Source of the DNA: Bacteroidota bacterium
GTDB taxonomy: Bacteria > Bacteroidota > Bacteroidia > Chitinophagales > Saprospiraceae
NCBI GenBank assembly: GCA_029567325.1
Contig: JAKQLF010000224.1
Location: forward strand, 1-33,185
Length of the DNA stretch: 33,185 nucleotides
Reading direction: 5' to 3'
Shown: one piece after another, positions 7,051 through 14,867 of the stretch
Layout of the letters: the number at the start of each line of letters is the position of its first letter
Position numbering within the stretch: the stretch's first letter is position 1
Notes under the pieces: model-generated
Database searches by the model: none
Told to the model about the DNA's origin: nothing
What the model saw: the letters and a program-made list of their open reading frames with translations, nothing else
Made by a program: the position numbers and the translations under genes

Positions 7051-9120
7051 ATGATGGAACAAACATCTGCTCAGGATGCAGAATTTTTAAGAAAACTAGA
7101 TGAAGTCATCAGTGCAAATCTTCAAGAGGAGGGATTTGGTGTAGCTGAATTGGCTGAAATCTTACACATGAGTAGATCAAACCTTTTGCGCAAGGTAAAA
7201 AAAATCACCAATGCGCCCGTGACCCAGAGAATAAGTACAGCGCGTTTGGAGAAAGCCATGTATTTATTGCGAAACAGCTCTTACAATGTCACCGAAGTTT
7301 CTTATCAGGTAGGGTTCAGCAGTACTTCTTATTTTATTAAGTGTTTTCGAGAACAGTATGGGTACCCGCCAGGAGAAACAGCCAACTATCCAGAGGTTAG
7401 ATCTCCCATAACTCCAGAAATTCAGGAAGCTAAGAAAAGTTTTCTCCAATCAAATTTTATCTGGTTTGGCGTTTTGTTATTGGTAGGCACCTTGGCATTA
7501 TGGATCCTACTTCCAGATTCAAAGGGAGGTAAAGAAGCATTGGAAAAATCAATACTGGTATTACCTTTTAAAAACGACAGTGCGGATTCTACAAACCAAT
7601 ACATGGTCAATGGTTTGATGGATGCCGTTTTGAATAACCTTCAGACGATCAAAGACCTCAAAGTCCTCAGCAGAACTTCGTCGGAAAAGTATAGAAATGT
7701 TGTCAAAACAATACCTGAATTGGTTGAGGAATTGCAGGTAAATTACATTGTGGAAGGCAGTGGACAGAAAATTGGAGATCGTATTGTGCTCAACATACAA
7801 TTGGTCGATGGACGAAATGAAAAACAGTTATGGGGCAAACAATACAGAAGGGCAATCAGTGATATATTTATATTGCAGCAAGAGATAGCAAAAGACATTG
7901 CAGAAGGTATTGAAGCCACCATCACGCCAGACGAAAAATCAAGGATAGAAAAAGTCTCCACGCAAAATCTGGATGCCTACGATGATTTTTTGAAAGGATA
8001 TGACCTTATGAATTTAAGGGGAGACAGCAATTTGTTACAATCCATTAGATTTTTTCAGTCAGCAATAGCAAAAGACGAAAATTTCGCCTTGGCCTACGCA
8101 TGTGCTGGAATGTCATATTATTATCTGGATTTCTTTAAAATGGAAAAAAAATATTCAGATACCATGGAGTATTATGCCGATAAAGCCATGTTATTGGATG
8201 CTGAATCACCTGCAAGTTATATTGTAAAAACATTGTATTATTTTCAGAAAAAAGAATACCTCAAAGCGCTTCCTTACCTTGAAAAAGGTTTGGAGCTCAA
8301 TCCAAATACACCTGAGATTATTTCATTGTTGGCAGATTATTATGGAGCCTATATTCCCAATACAAGTTTGTATCTCAAATATGCGCTAAAGGGAATAAAG
8401 CTGGGAACCAGTTCAAAAGATTCTACAGAAATTTGCTACCAATATGTGAGGCTTGGGAACGCACTCATTCAATCTGGTTTTGTTGATGAGGCCATTCATT
8501 ATTTAAATAAATCTTTGGCTTATAATGCCAATAATCCGTTCTCCAATCAGATTTTAGCATTTGCCAATTTCGCCAAAAATAAAGATATTAGCATTACTCG
8601 TAGACTGCTGGAAAATGAATTTCAAAAAGATACCAACAGATTTGACATTTTGAAAGACATCGGTAAAGTGTGCTATTATCAAAGAGACTTTAAGTCAGCT
8701 TATCAATATTTTGAACGATTCAACCGCTATCGAGAGAATTTTCAACTTGATGTATATGAGCATGAAAATATGATAATAGGATATGTCTATGAGCAAATGG
8801 GCAAAATAGAAGCAGCCAAAAAGTTTAACGAAGGTTACAAGGCTTATATTGAGAAGGATCAAACCCCATACAAATCATTGGGTCTGGCCATGTATTACAG
8901 CCACTATGGAGACAAAAATAAAGCACTTTCAAACTTCCAGTTATTTACAAAAGAAGATCACATTCAGTATTGGGTTATCTTATTTTTAGAAAAAGATCCG
9001 CTCATTGATCAAATGAAAAAGCATCCTGAACTTAGAAAAATTTTAAAAGAAATAGAGCGAAAATTCTGGGCCAACCATCAGATTCTAAAAGAACAATTGA
9101 CCGAAGAAAATTTATTGTAA
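7051..9120 (+). CDS. Membrane-anchored AraC-type regulator with TPR domain
   Basis: A frame is open from a TTG at 7039, but ATG at 7051 (or 7054) is the natural start. The N-terminal AraC-type double helix-turn-helix (about residues 30-108; VAELAEILHMSRSNLLRKVK and VTEVSYQVGFSSTSYFIKCF) is followed by one membrane helix (about 136-155; IWFGVLLLVGTLALWILLP). Next comes a TolB/FlgO-like segment (ILVLPFKNDSADSTNQYMVN through LQVNYIVEGSGQKIGDRIVL), then roughly ten TPR-like helix pairs up to the C-terminus. The architecture is common in Bacteroidota: a one-component sensor with DNA-binding domain inside and TPR sensor outside the inner membrane. Unusually, the HTH is N-terminal. Target genes are unknown. 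Confidence 0.9.
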   Translation: MMEQTSAQDAEFLRKLDEVISANLQEEGFGVAELAEILHMSRSNLLRKVKKITNAPVTQRISTARLEKAMYLLRNSSYNVTEVSYQVGFSSTSYFIKCFREQYGYPPGETANYPEVRSPITPEIQEAKKSFLQSNFIWFGVLLLVGTLALWILLPDSKGGKEALEKSILVLPFKNDSADSTNQYMVNGLMDAVLNNLQTIKDLKVLSRTSSEKYRNVVKTIPELVEELQVNYIVEGSGQKIGDRIVLNIQLVDGRNEKQLWGKQYRRAISDIFILQQEIAKDIAEGIEATITPDEKSRIEKVSTQNLDAYDDFLKGYDLMNLRGDSNLLQSIRFFQSAIAKDENFALAYACAGMSYYYLDFFKMEKKYSDTMEYYADKAMLLDAESPASYIVKTLYYFQKKEYLKALPYLEKGLELNPNTPEIISLLADYYGAYIPNTSLYLKYALKGIKLGTSSKDSTEICYQYVRLGNALIQSGFVDEAIHYLNKSLAYNANNPFSNQILAFANFAKNKDISITRRLLENEFQKDTNRFDILKDIGKVCYYQRDFKSAYQYFERFNRYRENFQLDVYEHENMIIGYVYEQMGKIEAAKKFNEGYKAYIEKDQTPYKSLGLAMYYSHYGDKNKALSNFQLFTKEDHIQYWVILFLEKDPLIDQMKKHPELRKILKEIERKFWANHQILKEQLTEENLL

Positions 9121-9696
9121 AGCTAAAAATTACCCCCGTAGCAATGTCTGCGGTGCAAAGTACCTACACAGTGTAGGCGCGCAATTCCCTTCGGGAGCAA
9201 TGCCTCCGGCGCAATGTTGCTCATAGCGGTCGAAGACCATTGCCAATTGCTGGCGCAGCCAATTGCCTATTGGGGTCGCAAACCATTGCCCACGTGTCCC
9301 TGCTTACTTCAAAGGATTGCTGGCGCAGCCAATTGCCCACGTGTCCCTGCTTACTGCAAGGGATTGCTGGCGCAGCCAATTGCCTATTGCGGTCGCAGAC
9401 CATTGCCCACGTGTCCCTGCTTACTTCAAAGGATTGCTGGCTCAGCCAATTGCCCATTGCTGGCGCAGCCAATTGCCCATTGCTGGCGCAGCCAATTTCC
9501 CATTGATTTCTTGAGGAAATAGTGTTTGAAAAATTACATTCAAAGAAATAAAAGCTGAAAATTAGAATTTAATGGGCATATATGTCGTTGATAAATAAGT
9601 CGTTAGCTCAGCAGTATTTTTTCAGGTAATCTTGCGGAACTTAAGGCTTGGAAAAGTGTATTCAGCACGAAATTCAATTGATAAAAGAGAAAGTTC
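9121..9696. other. Intergenic region dominated by a palindrome array
   Basis: Between the AraC-TPR gene and the DUF3047 gene. Its centre (9224-9500) is a repeat array described separately; 9121-9223 holds related GCAATG-bounded words, and 9501-9696 is AT-rich single-copy sequence. Long frames on both strands across the array exist only because the repeats lack stop codons. Confidence 0.7.
9224..9500. repeat. Palindromic repeat array (117-bp higher-order unit)
   Basis: Six copies of a 22-bp near-palindrome with the core ATTGCTGGCGCAGCCAATTG begin at 9246, 9316, 9363, 9433, 9456 and 9479. They are interleaved with a second near-palindrome (GGTCGCAGACCATTGCC type, ending at 9243, 9290 and 9407) and a spacer (CACGTGTCCCTGCTTACTTC type). 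The order A-B-spacer-A-spacer is itself repeated with a period of 117 bases (9246 to 9363, and 9316 to 9433). The same A and B units, inverted, build the array at 19117-19293. Confidence 0.9.
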
Positions 9697-10344
9697 ATGG
9701 TCAATTTTTTTGTATTCGGTTTTGTTCTGTGTTATTTTTTTCAAACGGAGAAAGTAATGATGGTCGACAATTTTGAAAAAGTAGATGAAAACCATTGGAA
9801 AGGTAGAGACAAAGGCCATGAAAAAATTTACAAGTTTAAAAATGACGGTAAAAGCAGTTTTTTAGCGGCCAAATCTTTGAATTCGGACAACTTTATCATC
9901 AAAAAAGTTTCAATAGATTTGGTGAAATACCCTTACCTCAATTGGAAATGGAGAGCCCACGTTTTGCCGATAGCTGGCGATGAAAGCATAAAAGAAAAAT
10001 GTGATGTTGCGGCGTCCATTGCTGTGGTTTTGAATGCATCTAAGTGGAGTCCAAAATCTATAAAATATTCATGGTCAACATCCATCTCAAAAGGCACATT
10101 TTCTAAAAGTCCCTATGCATGTTGGCCAGCAAGAAGTGACATCTACGTCGTTGAAAGTGGTAAAGGACAAGTTGGGGAGTGGAAAAGTGAAAAAGTAAAT
10201 GTTTTGGAACATTACAAGACATTGTACAAAGATGCCCATGTCAAATCAAAAGTGATTGAGGCCATCGTCATTATGACTGATTCTGATAATACAGCTAGCC
10301 CCTCTGAGGCGGACTATGATGAAATATACTTTTCTAAAAACTAA
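9697..10344 (+). CDS. DUF3047 domain protein
   Basis: A 215-residue protein. The hydrophobic N-terminus (MVNFFVFGFVLCYFFQTEK) is probably a signal peptide or anchor. From about residue 27 it follows the DUF3047 pattern: DNFEKVDENHWKGRDKG, then YPYLNWKWRAHVLP (the W-x-W core), the CDVAASIAVVLN strand, KYSWSTSISKGTF, and a C-terminal IEAIVIMTDSDNTASPSEAD segment. DUF3047 proteins are secreted beta-sandwich proteins of unknown activity, possibly sugar-binding; that suggestion is inference. A start at the internal ATG near 9760 would remove the signal, which makes 9697 preferable. TAATCTTG at 9627-9634 is a one-mismatch -7 box. Confidence 0.85.
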   Translation: MVNFFVFGFVLCYFFQTEKVMMVDNFEKVDENHWKGRDKGHEKIYKFKNDGKSSFLAAKSLNSDNFIIKKVSIDLVKYPYLNWKWRAHVLPIAGDESIKEKCDVAASIAVVLNASKWSPKSIKYSWSTSISKGTFSKSPYACWPARSDIYVVESGKGQVGEWKSEKVNVLEHYKTLYKDAHVKSKVIEAIVIMTDSDNTASPSEADYDEIYFSKN

Positions 10345-10414
10345 ACATCAGGCAAATTTTTATAAATTGGATTTCAAAAGATTATAGAAATTTGAATTTA
10401 ATATTTAAAAATGT

Positions 10415-10897
10415 ATGTTTCATTTTACCGCAAAACTTGAAATCATTGGTATAAATCCATTTGTTTTTCTACCAGAAGAAATTCTCAATGCCATTTTAGA
10501 TAAAGCAGGTAAAAAGAAAGGGTTTATTAAAGTAAAGGGAACCGTAAATAATCTTCCATATACACAAACCTTGGTAAAATATAGTGGAGCATGGAGACTT
10601 TACATCAACATGATCATGCTCAAGAATTCTCCCAAAAGGATTGGGGAAACGCTAGAAATTACCATAGATTTTGATGTGCAAGACAGGAGTTATCCCATGC
10701 CTCCTAAATTTGAACTTGCCTTAGCCAATAATCTGGAAGCCAAATCTGTATTTGAAAGTTTATCTCCATCAAGAAGTCAGGAAATAGTTCGATACCTTTC
10801 CCGTTTGAAAAATGAGGATGTATTGGACAAAAATATTGAGCGAGCCATTAATTTTTTGATGGGGAAGGAAAGGTTTATCGAGAGAGACAGGCCGTAG
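10415..10897 (+). CDS. DUF1905 / YdeI-like domain protein
   Basis: A 160-residue cytoplasmic protein. Residues about 1-90 match the DUF1905 beta-barrel-like domain (FHFTAKLEIIGINPFVFLPE, KKGFIKVKGTVNNLPYTQTL, YINMIMLKNSPKRIGETLEI), and residues about 100-155 match the YdeI/OmpD-associated C-terminal helices (FESLSPSRSQEIVRYLSRLK). Function is not known for the family. It starts 70 bases after the DUF3047 gene on the same strand and may be cotranscribed, although the gap is AT-rich. It belongs to the same broad family as the protein at 4213-4815. Confidence 0.85.
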   Translation: MFHFTAKLEIIGINPFVFLPEEILNAILDKAGKKKGFIKVKGTVNNLPYTQTLVKYSGAWRLYINMIMLKNSPKRIGETLEITIDFDVQDRSYPMPPKFELALANNLEAKSVFESLSPSRSQEIVRYLSRLKNEDVLDKNIERAINFLMGKERFIERDRP

Positions 10898-11102
10898 GTG
10901 AATCCAATTAATCAATAATGTCCAGTAGCTAACTAGCTAAAACAAGCCATTTACATCATACTTCAAGACTTAATTGGTGAAAAATTATTACATCAAAACA
11001 TCAATTTCATGAAATGCACACAACTATCAAAAAATAGAAAATATTTGATTGAATTATACGAATAGCCATTACTTTTATATGAAATTAATAAAAGTTAATT
11101 AT

Positions 11103-11137
11103 CGGCAATAAATATAAATTATTGCCAAAGTTTAATT
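11103..11137. promoter_or_regulatory. Inverted repeat operator, copy 1
   Basis: GGCAATAA (11104-11111) and its mirror ATTATTGCC (11118-11126) form a 23-bp inverted repeat, followed by AAAGTTTAATT. The whole block is repeated almost unchanged at 11282-11316. It lies upstream of the antitoxin-like gene, in line with the paired inverted repeats that AbiEi antitoxins bind in known AbiE promoters; binding here is inference. Confidence 0.6.
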
Positions 11138-11281
11138 TTTGAAATTTATGTTTCATAGTAGAATAATCAGGTATCTCATGGCAAAGCAGCTATAAAAGAT
11201 AAGAATCCATATCGCATAATGTAATATGAATAGTTGTGGCATAAAACAGCGATAATTTGGCCAAAAAGTATAATTAAGGTT

Positions 11282-11316
11282 CGGCAATAAAAGTAATTTA
11301 TTGCCAAAGTTTAATT
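11282..11316. promoter_or_regulatory. Inverted repeat operator, copy 2
   Basis: Second copy of the inverted repeat (GGCAATAAA at 11283-11291, TTTATTGCC at 11297-11305), again followed by AAAGTTTAATT. It ends just upstream of a -7-like box at 11333-11340, so a protein bound here would cover the -33 region. Confidence 0.65.
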
Positions 11317-11332
11317 CTCAAACAAAAATCCT

Positions 11333-11340
11333 TACCTTTA
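11333..11340 (+). promoter_or_regulatory. -7 box of the antitoxin promoter
   Basis: TACCTTTA matches TAnnTTTG in all but the last base and lies 20 bases upstream of the open frame at 11360. The operator copy 2 overlaps the region where a -33 element would be expected. Confidence 0.45.
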
Positions 11341-11359
11341 CAGCATAAAGCAAGAAAAA

Positions 11360-12091
11360 GTGACAAACACAATGGAAAGTACAATACAAGGCTATTTCAA
11401 AAATAGCACAAAATTGTCTAGAGAAAAACTCGTTAGTTTAATAAATAAAGACTTCCCAGACCTTTCACAAGACACAATATCCGTATACATATCCAATCTT
11501 AAAAAAGCAGCTGTTATAAACAATCCGGCAAGAGGTGTTTACTCAATAACCGATAAGCAAATCTTCAATCCGGAAATAAACCGAAATCTAAAAATAATAT
11601 ACAACAAAATCCACAAAGATTTTCCTTTCATTGACATATGTGTGTGGAATACAAAATGGTTAAGTGATCTCATGAGACACCAACCTTTTAAAAATTTCAC
11701 CATCATTGAAGTAGATAAAGATGCAGAAGAACAAGTGTTTAATGCAGTAAGCGAATGGACTAAAAATGTGTACTTCAATCCTGATAAAGAAATATTTGAA
11801 CGATACATCAGTAAAAACAAAGAAGAAGTAACCATTATTAAAAATTTGGTAACAGAAGCTCCAACCACAAAAAATAATGGAATTGAGATACCAGCTTTAG
11901 AGAAATTATTAGTAGATATTATAATTGAAAAAGAACTTTTTGCCGCACAGCAAGCGGAACTAGATTTTATCTACAAATCAGCGTTTGATAAGTACGATAT
12001 TAATAATGCCAAAATGAACCGGTATGCTAAAAGAAGAAATAAAGAGAACGAATTAGAACAGATGATAAATTCAAGTGTTGCCATCTATTAA
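11360..12091 (+). CDS. AbiEi-like antitoxin (DUF6577-like)
   Basis: A 243-residue protein. The first ATG is at 11372; the frame opens with a GTG at 11360, and either may be used. The N-terminal 65 residues form a winged helix (LSREKLVSLINKDFPDLSQD, TISVYISNLKKAAVINNPAR, GVYSI). The rest resembles the C-terminal domain of AbiEi-type and DUF6577 proteins: FPFIDICVWNTKWLSDLMRH, an I-E-V-D-K-D segment, and PALEKLLVDIIIEKELF, the helix that usually precedes the antitoxin end. In AbiE systems this antitoxin represses its operon and counteracts a nucleotidyltransferase toxin encoded next door. No intact toxin follows; an IS21 element begins 34 bases downstream. The family name is from memory, the fold reading is firmer. 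Confidence 0.65.
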   Translation: MTNTMESTIQGYFKNSTKLSREKLVSLINKDFPDLSQDTISVYISNLKKAAVINNPARGVYSITDKQIFNPEINRNLKIIYNKIHKDFPFIDICVWNTKWLSDLMRHQPFKNFTIIEVDKDAEEQVFNAVSEWTKNVYFNPDKEIFERYISKNKEEVTIIKNLVTEAPTTKNNGIEIPALEKLLVDIIIEKELFAAQQAELDFIYKSAFDKYDINNAKMNRYAKRRNKENELEQMINSSVAIY

Positions 12092-12125
12092 GGAAATCTT
12101 GGATTTTGACAAAATTGCGGCTTTA
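12075..12125 (+). pseudogene. Possible 5' remnant of the partner toxin gene
   Basis: A second frame opens with GTG (12075) or TTG (12078) inside the last codons of the antitoxin gene, as toxin genes of AbiE operons often do. It reads LPSIKEILDFDKIAAL before the insertion sequence interrupts it at 12126. When the IS and one copy of the target duplication are removed, the frame continues only eight more codons to a stop at 14741-14743. So if this was a toxin, it had already decayed or been deleted. The assignment is weak. Confidence 0.25.
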
Positions 12126-12132
12126 TGCATAA

Positions 12133-12200
12133 TCTCATCCAAAGTGTACCACCAAATCTCATCTAAAGTGTACCACTAAATCTCATCCAAAGTGTACCAG
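12133..12200 (+). repeat. IS21 left-end triple repeat
   Basis: Three 20-bp repeats of TCTCATCCAAAGTGTACCAC at 12133-12152, 12157-12176 and 12181-12200, separated by CAAA and TAAA. They are presumed transposase-binding sites. Confidence 0.9.
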
Positions 12201-12248
12201 GATAAAAAGGGAAAGTGATTCGAGACCTTCGCCCAAAAAAGGTGAAGA

Positions 12249-13796
12249 ATGTCAAATAAAAGAATCACAGACATGTATATAAAACAAATAATTCAGCAGC
12301 ACAAGGAAGGAAAATCTCAAAGGCAGATAAGCAAACAATTGGGTGTCCATCGCAGAACGATCTCGGATTATATTGAACAATATAAGAAAGCGGGGAATCC
12401 AAATATTGAAGATTTGGAAGATCAAAAGGTTCTTGAGATTTTACAGATAGAAGCTAAAAAGGTAAAACCATCGTCTCGATATGAATTGGCAAGTAAGTTT
12501 ATAGACGGACAACAGGTAAATCGAAAGAAAGCGGGATTTACAGTAGAAAATCTGTACAATAGCTATAAATCAATGGATTATGAATGGCACTATTCGCGAC
12601 CTCAATTTTACAGGATTGTACAAGACAAATGGTTTAAGGAACAAGGATCATTGAAGCTAGTACATCGATATGGAGAGAAGTTATTTGTAGATTATGCTGG
12701 TAAAAAACTGAGATATTATGATAAAAGCACAGGTGAAGAAAATCAAGCGGAAGTACTGGTTTGTATTTTACCTGCAAGTGGATATATCTATGTTAAGGCG
12801 GTAATAAGTCAAGAAGTCATACCTTTTATTGAAGGAATTAGATCGTGTCTGGAGCATCTTGGCGGAGTGCCTGGAGGGATAATAACAGACAATCTGAAGA
12901 GTGCGGTAACTCGTGTTGGTAAATACGAGAGCACAATCAATAAGCAGTTACAGAGTTTTGCAGAGCATTATAGTACAAGTATAGACCCAACCCGACCGTA
13001 TTCGCCTAAAGACAAAGCAATGGTTGAAGGTGCTGTAAAGATATGCTACAATAAAATCTACTATCATGTTCAAGATAAAGCCTACTACAATCTTAGAGAG
13101 GTTAATGAAGCAATAAAGTTATGGACAGAGCAATTGAATAAAGGCAAGCTGACGCACTGCGATCATAGTAGGTATGATCAATTTGAAGATGAACTAAAAG
13201 AGCTTGTGGAACTACCCAAATACGAGTATAGCATAAAAACCTATCAAAGAGCCAAAGTTCAGAAGATGGGTTATGTGTTGTGTAGTAAATTGAAGAACTA
13301 CTATAGTGTACCCTATACACATATAGGCAAAAGAGTAGAGCTGCAATACGATGAAGACAACCTGTGTGTATATTACAACAATGAACGAATAGCCACCCAC
13401 AAGATAAGCCAACGTAAAGGCTATTATGTGACCAATACCAATCATCTATCAAGTTCAAACAAAGCAGTAGCAGAATGGAGTCCGGAATATTTTATAAATC
13501 AAGCTAGGCAGCAGGGGGTAAATGTGGAAAAGTATGTAACTGAGCTCATTGCACAAAAACCGTATCCAGAGCAAGCATACAAGCAAATTCAGGGCATTTT
13601 GAACCTTTGTAGGAAGTATGGCCGAGACAGAGTGAATAAAGCATGTGAGATAGCTTTTTCACATAATAGTCGAACCTATAAGATGATAGAACAAATCATT
13701 GTTAACGATAAAGATTTGGATGATGAGGGTCATGAAAGTTTTTCTCGCGCTATAAGTCGGCATCAAAATATACGCGGATCAAAATATTTTACATAA
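12249..13796 (+). CDS. istA: IS21 family transposase IstA
   Basis: A 515-residue transposase of the usual IstA length. The N-terminal helix-turn-helix reads GKSQRQISKQLGVHRRTISD (residues 21-40). The DDE catalytic core has Asp148 (LFVDYAGKK), Asp214 (GGIITDNLKSAV) and Glu260 (KDKAMVEGAVK), with the typical PYSPKDKAMVE context. The C-terminal part includes the YYSVPYTHIGKRVELQYDED beta-barrel region. IstA catalyses cut and strand transfer with the help of IstB. The ATG at 12249 is 18 codons before the HTH. istB follows after 17 bases, so the two are cotranscribed. Confidence 0.97.
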   Translation: MSNKRITDMYIKQIIQQHKEGKSQRQISKQLGVHRRTISDYIEQYKKAGNPNIEDLEDQKVLEILQIEAKKVKPSSRYELASKFIDGQQVNRKKAGFTVENLYNSYKSMDYEWHYSRPQFYRIVQDKWFKEQGSLKLVHRYGEKLFVDYAGKKLRYYDKSTGEENQAEVLVCILPASGYIYVKAVISQEVIPFIEGIRSCLEHLGGVPGGIITDNLKSAVTRVGKYESTINKQLQSFAEHYSTSIDPTRPYSPKDKAMVEGAVKICYNKIYYHVQDKAYYNLREVNEAIKLWTEQLNKGKLTHCDHSRYDQFEDELKELVELPKYEYSIKTYQRAKVQKMGYVLCSKLKNYYSVPYTHIGKRVELQYDEDNLCVYYNNERIATHKISQRKGYYVTNTNHLSSSNKAVAEWSPEYFINQARQQGVNVEKYVTELIAQKPYPEQAYKQIQGILNLCRKYGRDRVNKACEIAFSHNSRTYKMIEQIIVNDKDLDDEGHESFSRAISRHQNIRGSKYFT

Positions 13797-13813
13797 TTTT
13801 AAAAAGAGTCAAA

Positions 13814-14551
13814 ATGACAGAGCAAACATTAGAGAAAATGAATCGCATGCACATGAAAGGCATGAGTCAAACCTATGCTTCAGACATGAAGCTAGGACAG
13901 TTAAGGCAGTATACGATCGATGAATATTTATCAAGACTGATAGATGATGAGTGGCTGACAAGACAAGATCGGAAAATCAAAAACCTAAAGAAGCTGGCAA
14001 ATTTTAGAGTGCAGGCACACCCGCTCAACATCGATTATACACTGCACCGCCAACTTGACAAAAATCAGATGGAACGCTTTGTGGGCTTAGAATTTATGAA
14101 GACAAAAGAAAACATAATATTTACAGGGCCTACAGGAACAGGTAAGTCCTATCTGGCACAATGTATAGGGGTGAAAGCATGTGAGATGCTTAAAAAGGTG
14201 GTATACTACTCAATGAATGCATTGAGTGATACGATTCAAGCAATGCATATCCAGGGTAACTATCACAAATGGATATTAAAGACAAAACAAGTAGACTTAT
14301 TAATAATCGATGATTTTGGTTTAACAATGATAGAAGAAAGAACTAGAAAAGCCTTAATGGAGATCATTGATTTTAGATATGATAAACATTCAATAATATT
14401 TATATCACAAATTCCAGTTAGCGAATGGCACAGCCTGATTGGAGAAGACACCATAGCAGATGCTATAATGGATAGAATAGTACATAATTCACATAGGATG
14501 GAGCTTGAAGGTGAATCCGTCAGGAGGAAAAAAAGGATCGGCCAAGCTTAG
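13814..14551 (+). CDS. istB: IS21 helper ATPase IstB
   Basis: A 245-residue AAA+ ATPase of the DnaC/IstB family. Walker A is GPTGTGKS (residues 105-112), Walker B is LLIIDD (162-167). The sensor-type segment SIIFISQIPVSEWHSLIGED and the arginine-containing AIMDRIVHNSHRMELEGESV follow, and the end RRKKRIGQA is typical. IstB forms the ATP-dependent oligomer that selects and bends target DNA for IstA. The stop codon (14549-14551) lies inside the left arm of a long hairpin. Confidence 0.97.
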   Translation: MTEQTLEKMNRMHMKGMSQTYASDMKLGQLRQYTIDEYLSRLIDDEWLTRQDRKIKNLKKLANFRVQAHPLNIDYTLHRQLDKNQMERFVGLEFMKTKENIIFTGPTGTGKSYLAQCIGVKACEMLKKVVYYSMNALSDTIQAMHIQGNYHKWILKTKQVDLLIIDDFGLTMIEERTRKALMEIIDFRYDKHSIIFISQIPVSEWHSLIGEDTIADAIMDRIVHNSHRMELEGESVRRKKRIGQA

Positions 14552-14606
14552 GTGCAGCGCTGCTCCGCTCGCCCTACGGGCTCGCTTCGCAGCGCTGCAC
14601 CTAAGC
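14546..14606 (+). terminator. Long hairpin at the istB 3' end
   Basis: An 18-bp perfect stem (left arm GCTTAGGTGCAGCGCTGC, 14546-14563; right arm 14589-14606) closes a 25-base loop that itself contains a GCCC/GGGC mini-stem. It covers the istB stop codon. It is far more GC-rich than its surroundings. No T-run follows directly, so it may be a transcription barrier, an mRNA stabiliser, or protection against read-through from outside. Confidence 0.75.
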
Positions 14607-14660
14607 CCGATTATCAAATAAATAAATATCTTTGTAGAACGATCACTTACCCTATCAAAA

Positions 14661-14703
14661 GTGGTACACTTTGAATGAGATAAGGTGGTACACTTTCATG
14701 AGA
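14661..14703 (+). repeat. IS21 right-end double repeat
   Basis: Two inverted copies of the terminal motif, GTGGTACACTTTGAATGAGA (14661-14680) and GTGGTACACTTTCATGAGA (14685-14703), which match the three left-end repeats when reverse complemented. Confidence 0.9.
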
Positions 14704-14710
14704 TTTTGCA

Positions 14711-14835
14711 GCTTTAAATTATTTTCGAACCATTACGATATAGATACCTCTTTTGAAACGCTAAAAACATTGGTCAAATTTCTCAAAAACAGGAGGAGAT
14801 TTCAATGTGGGCATTTTACCTTAATAATTGGTTGA
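14711..14835 (+). pseudogene. Possible 3' remnant of an AbiEii-like toxin gene
   Basis: Beyond the insertion sequence one frame stays open for about 41 codons, reading FKLFSNHYDIDTSFETLKTL and ending at the TGA at 14833-14835. The pattern (lysine- or leucine-rich helix, tyrosine, then LKTLVKF) recalls the C-terminal helix-plus-YF segment of AbiEii-type nucleotidyltransferase toxins, and the position behind an AbiEi-like antitoxin fits. It lacks a start, is not in frame with the fragment left of the IS, and the identification is tentative. Confidence 0.25.
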
Positions 14836-14867
14836 GTTTAGCAAAAATCTTCTGTAAGAAGTATCTT

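Larger units (their letters stand above)
10898..11359. other. Regulatory region upstream of the antitoxin gene
   Basis: No gene is seen. The stretch contains two copies of a 23-bp inverted repeat 179 bases apart and a promoter-like -7 box (both listed separately), in otherwise very AT-rich sequence. It marks the start of the accessory island. Confidence 0.7.
12126..14710 (+). mobile_element. Complete IS21-family insertion sequence
   Basis: A 2585-bp element with TG...CA ends. The left end TGCATAATCTCATCCAAAGT and the reverse complement of the right end TGCAAAATCTCATGAAAGTG match over the terminal repeat, and the element is flanked by a 6-bp direct repeat GCTTTA (12120-12125 and 14711-14716), a normal target duplication for this family. 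Extra copies of the terminal motif lie inside: three on the left (12133, 12157, 12181; period 24) and two on the right (14661-14680, 14685-14703). Such multiple repeats are typical IstA binding sites. Both genes are intact, so the element may be active and recently inserted. Confidence 0.95.

Noticed and set aside
9214-9522. Overlapping open frames on both strands rich in CWRSQLPIA words
   Set aside because: They follow the palindromic array in several frames at once, have no natural start context, and show no protein-like composition.
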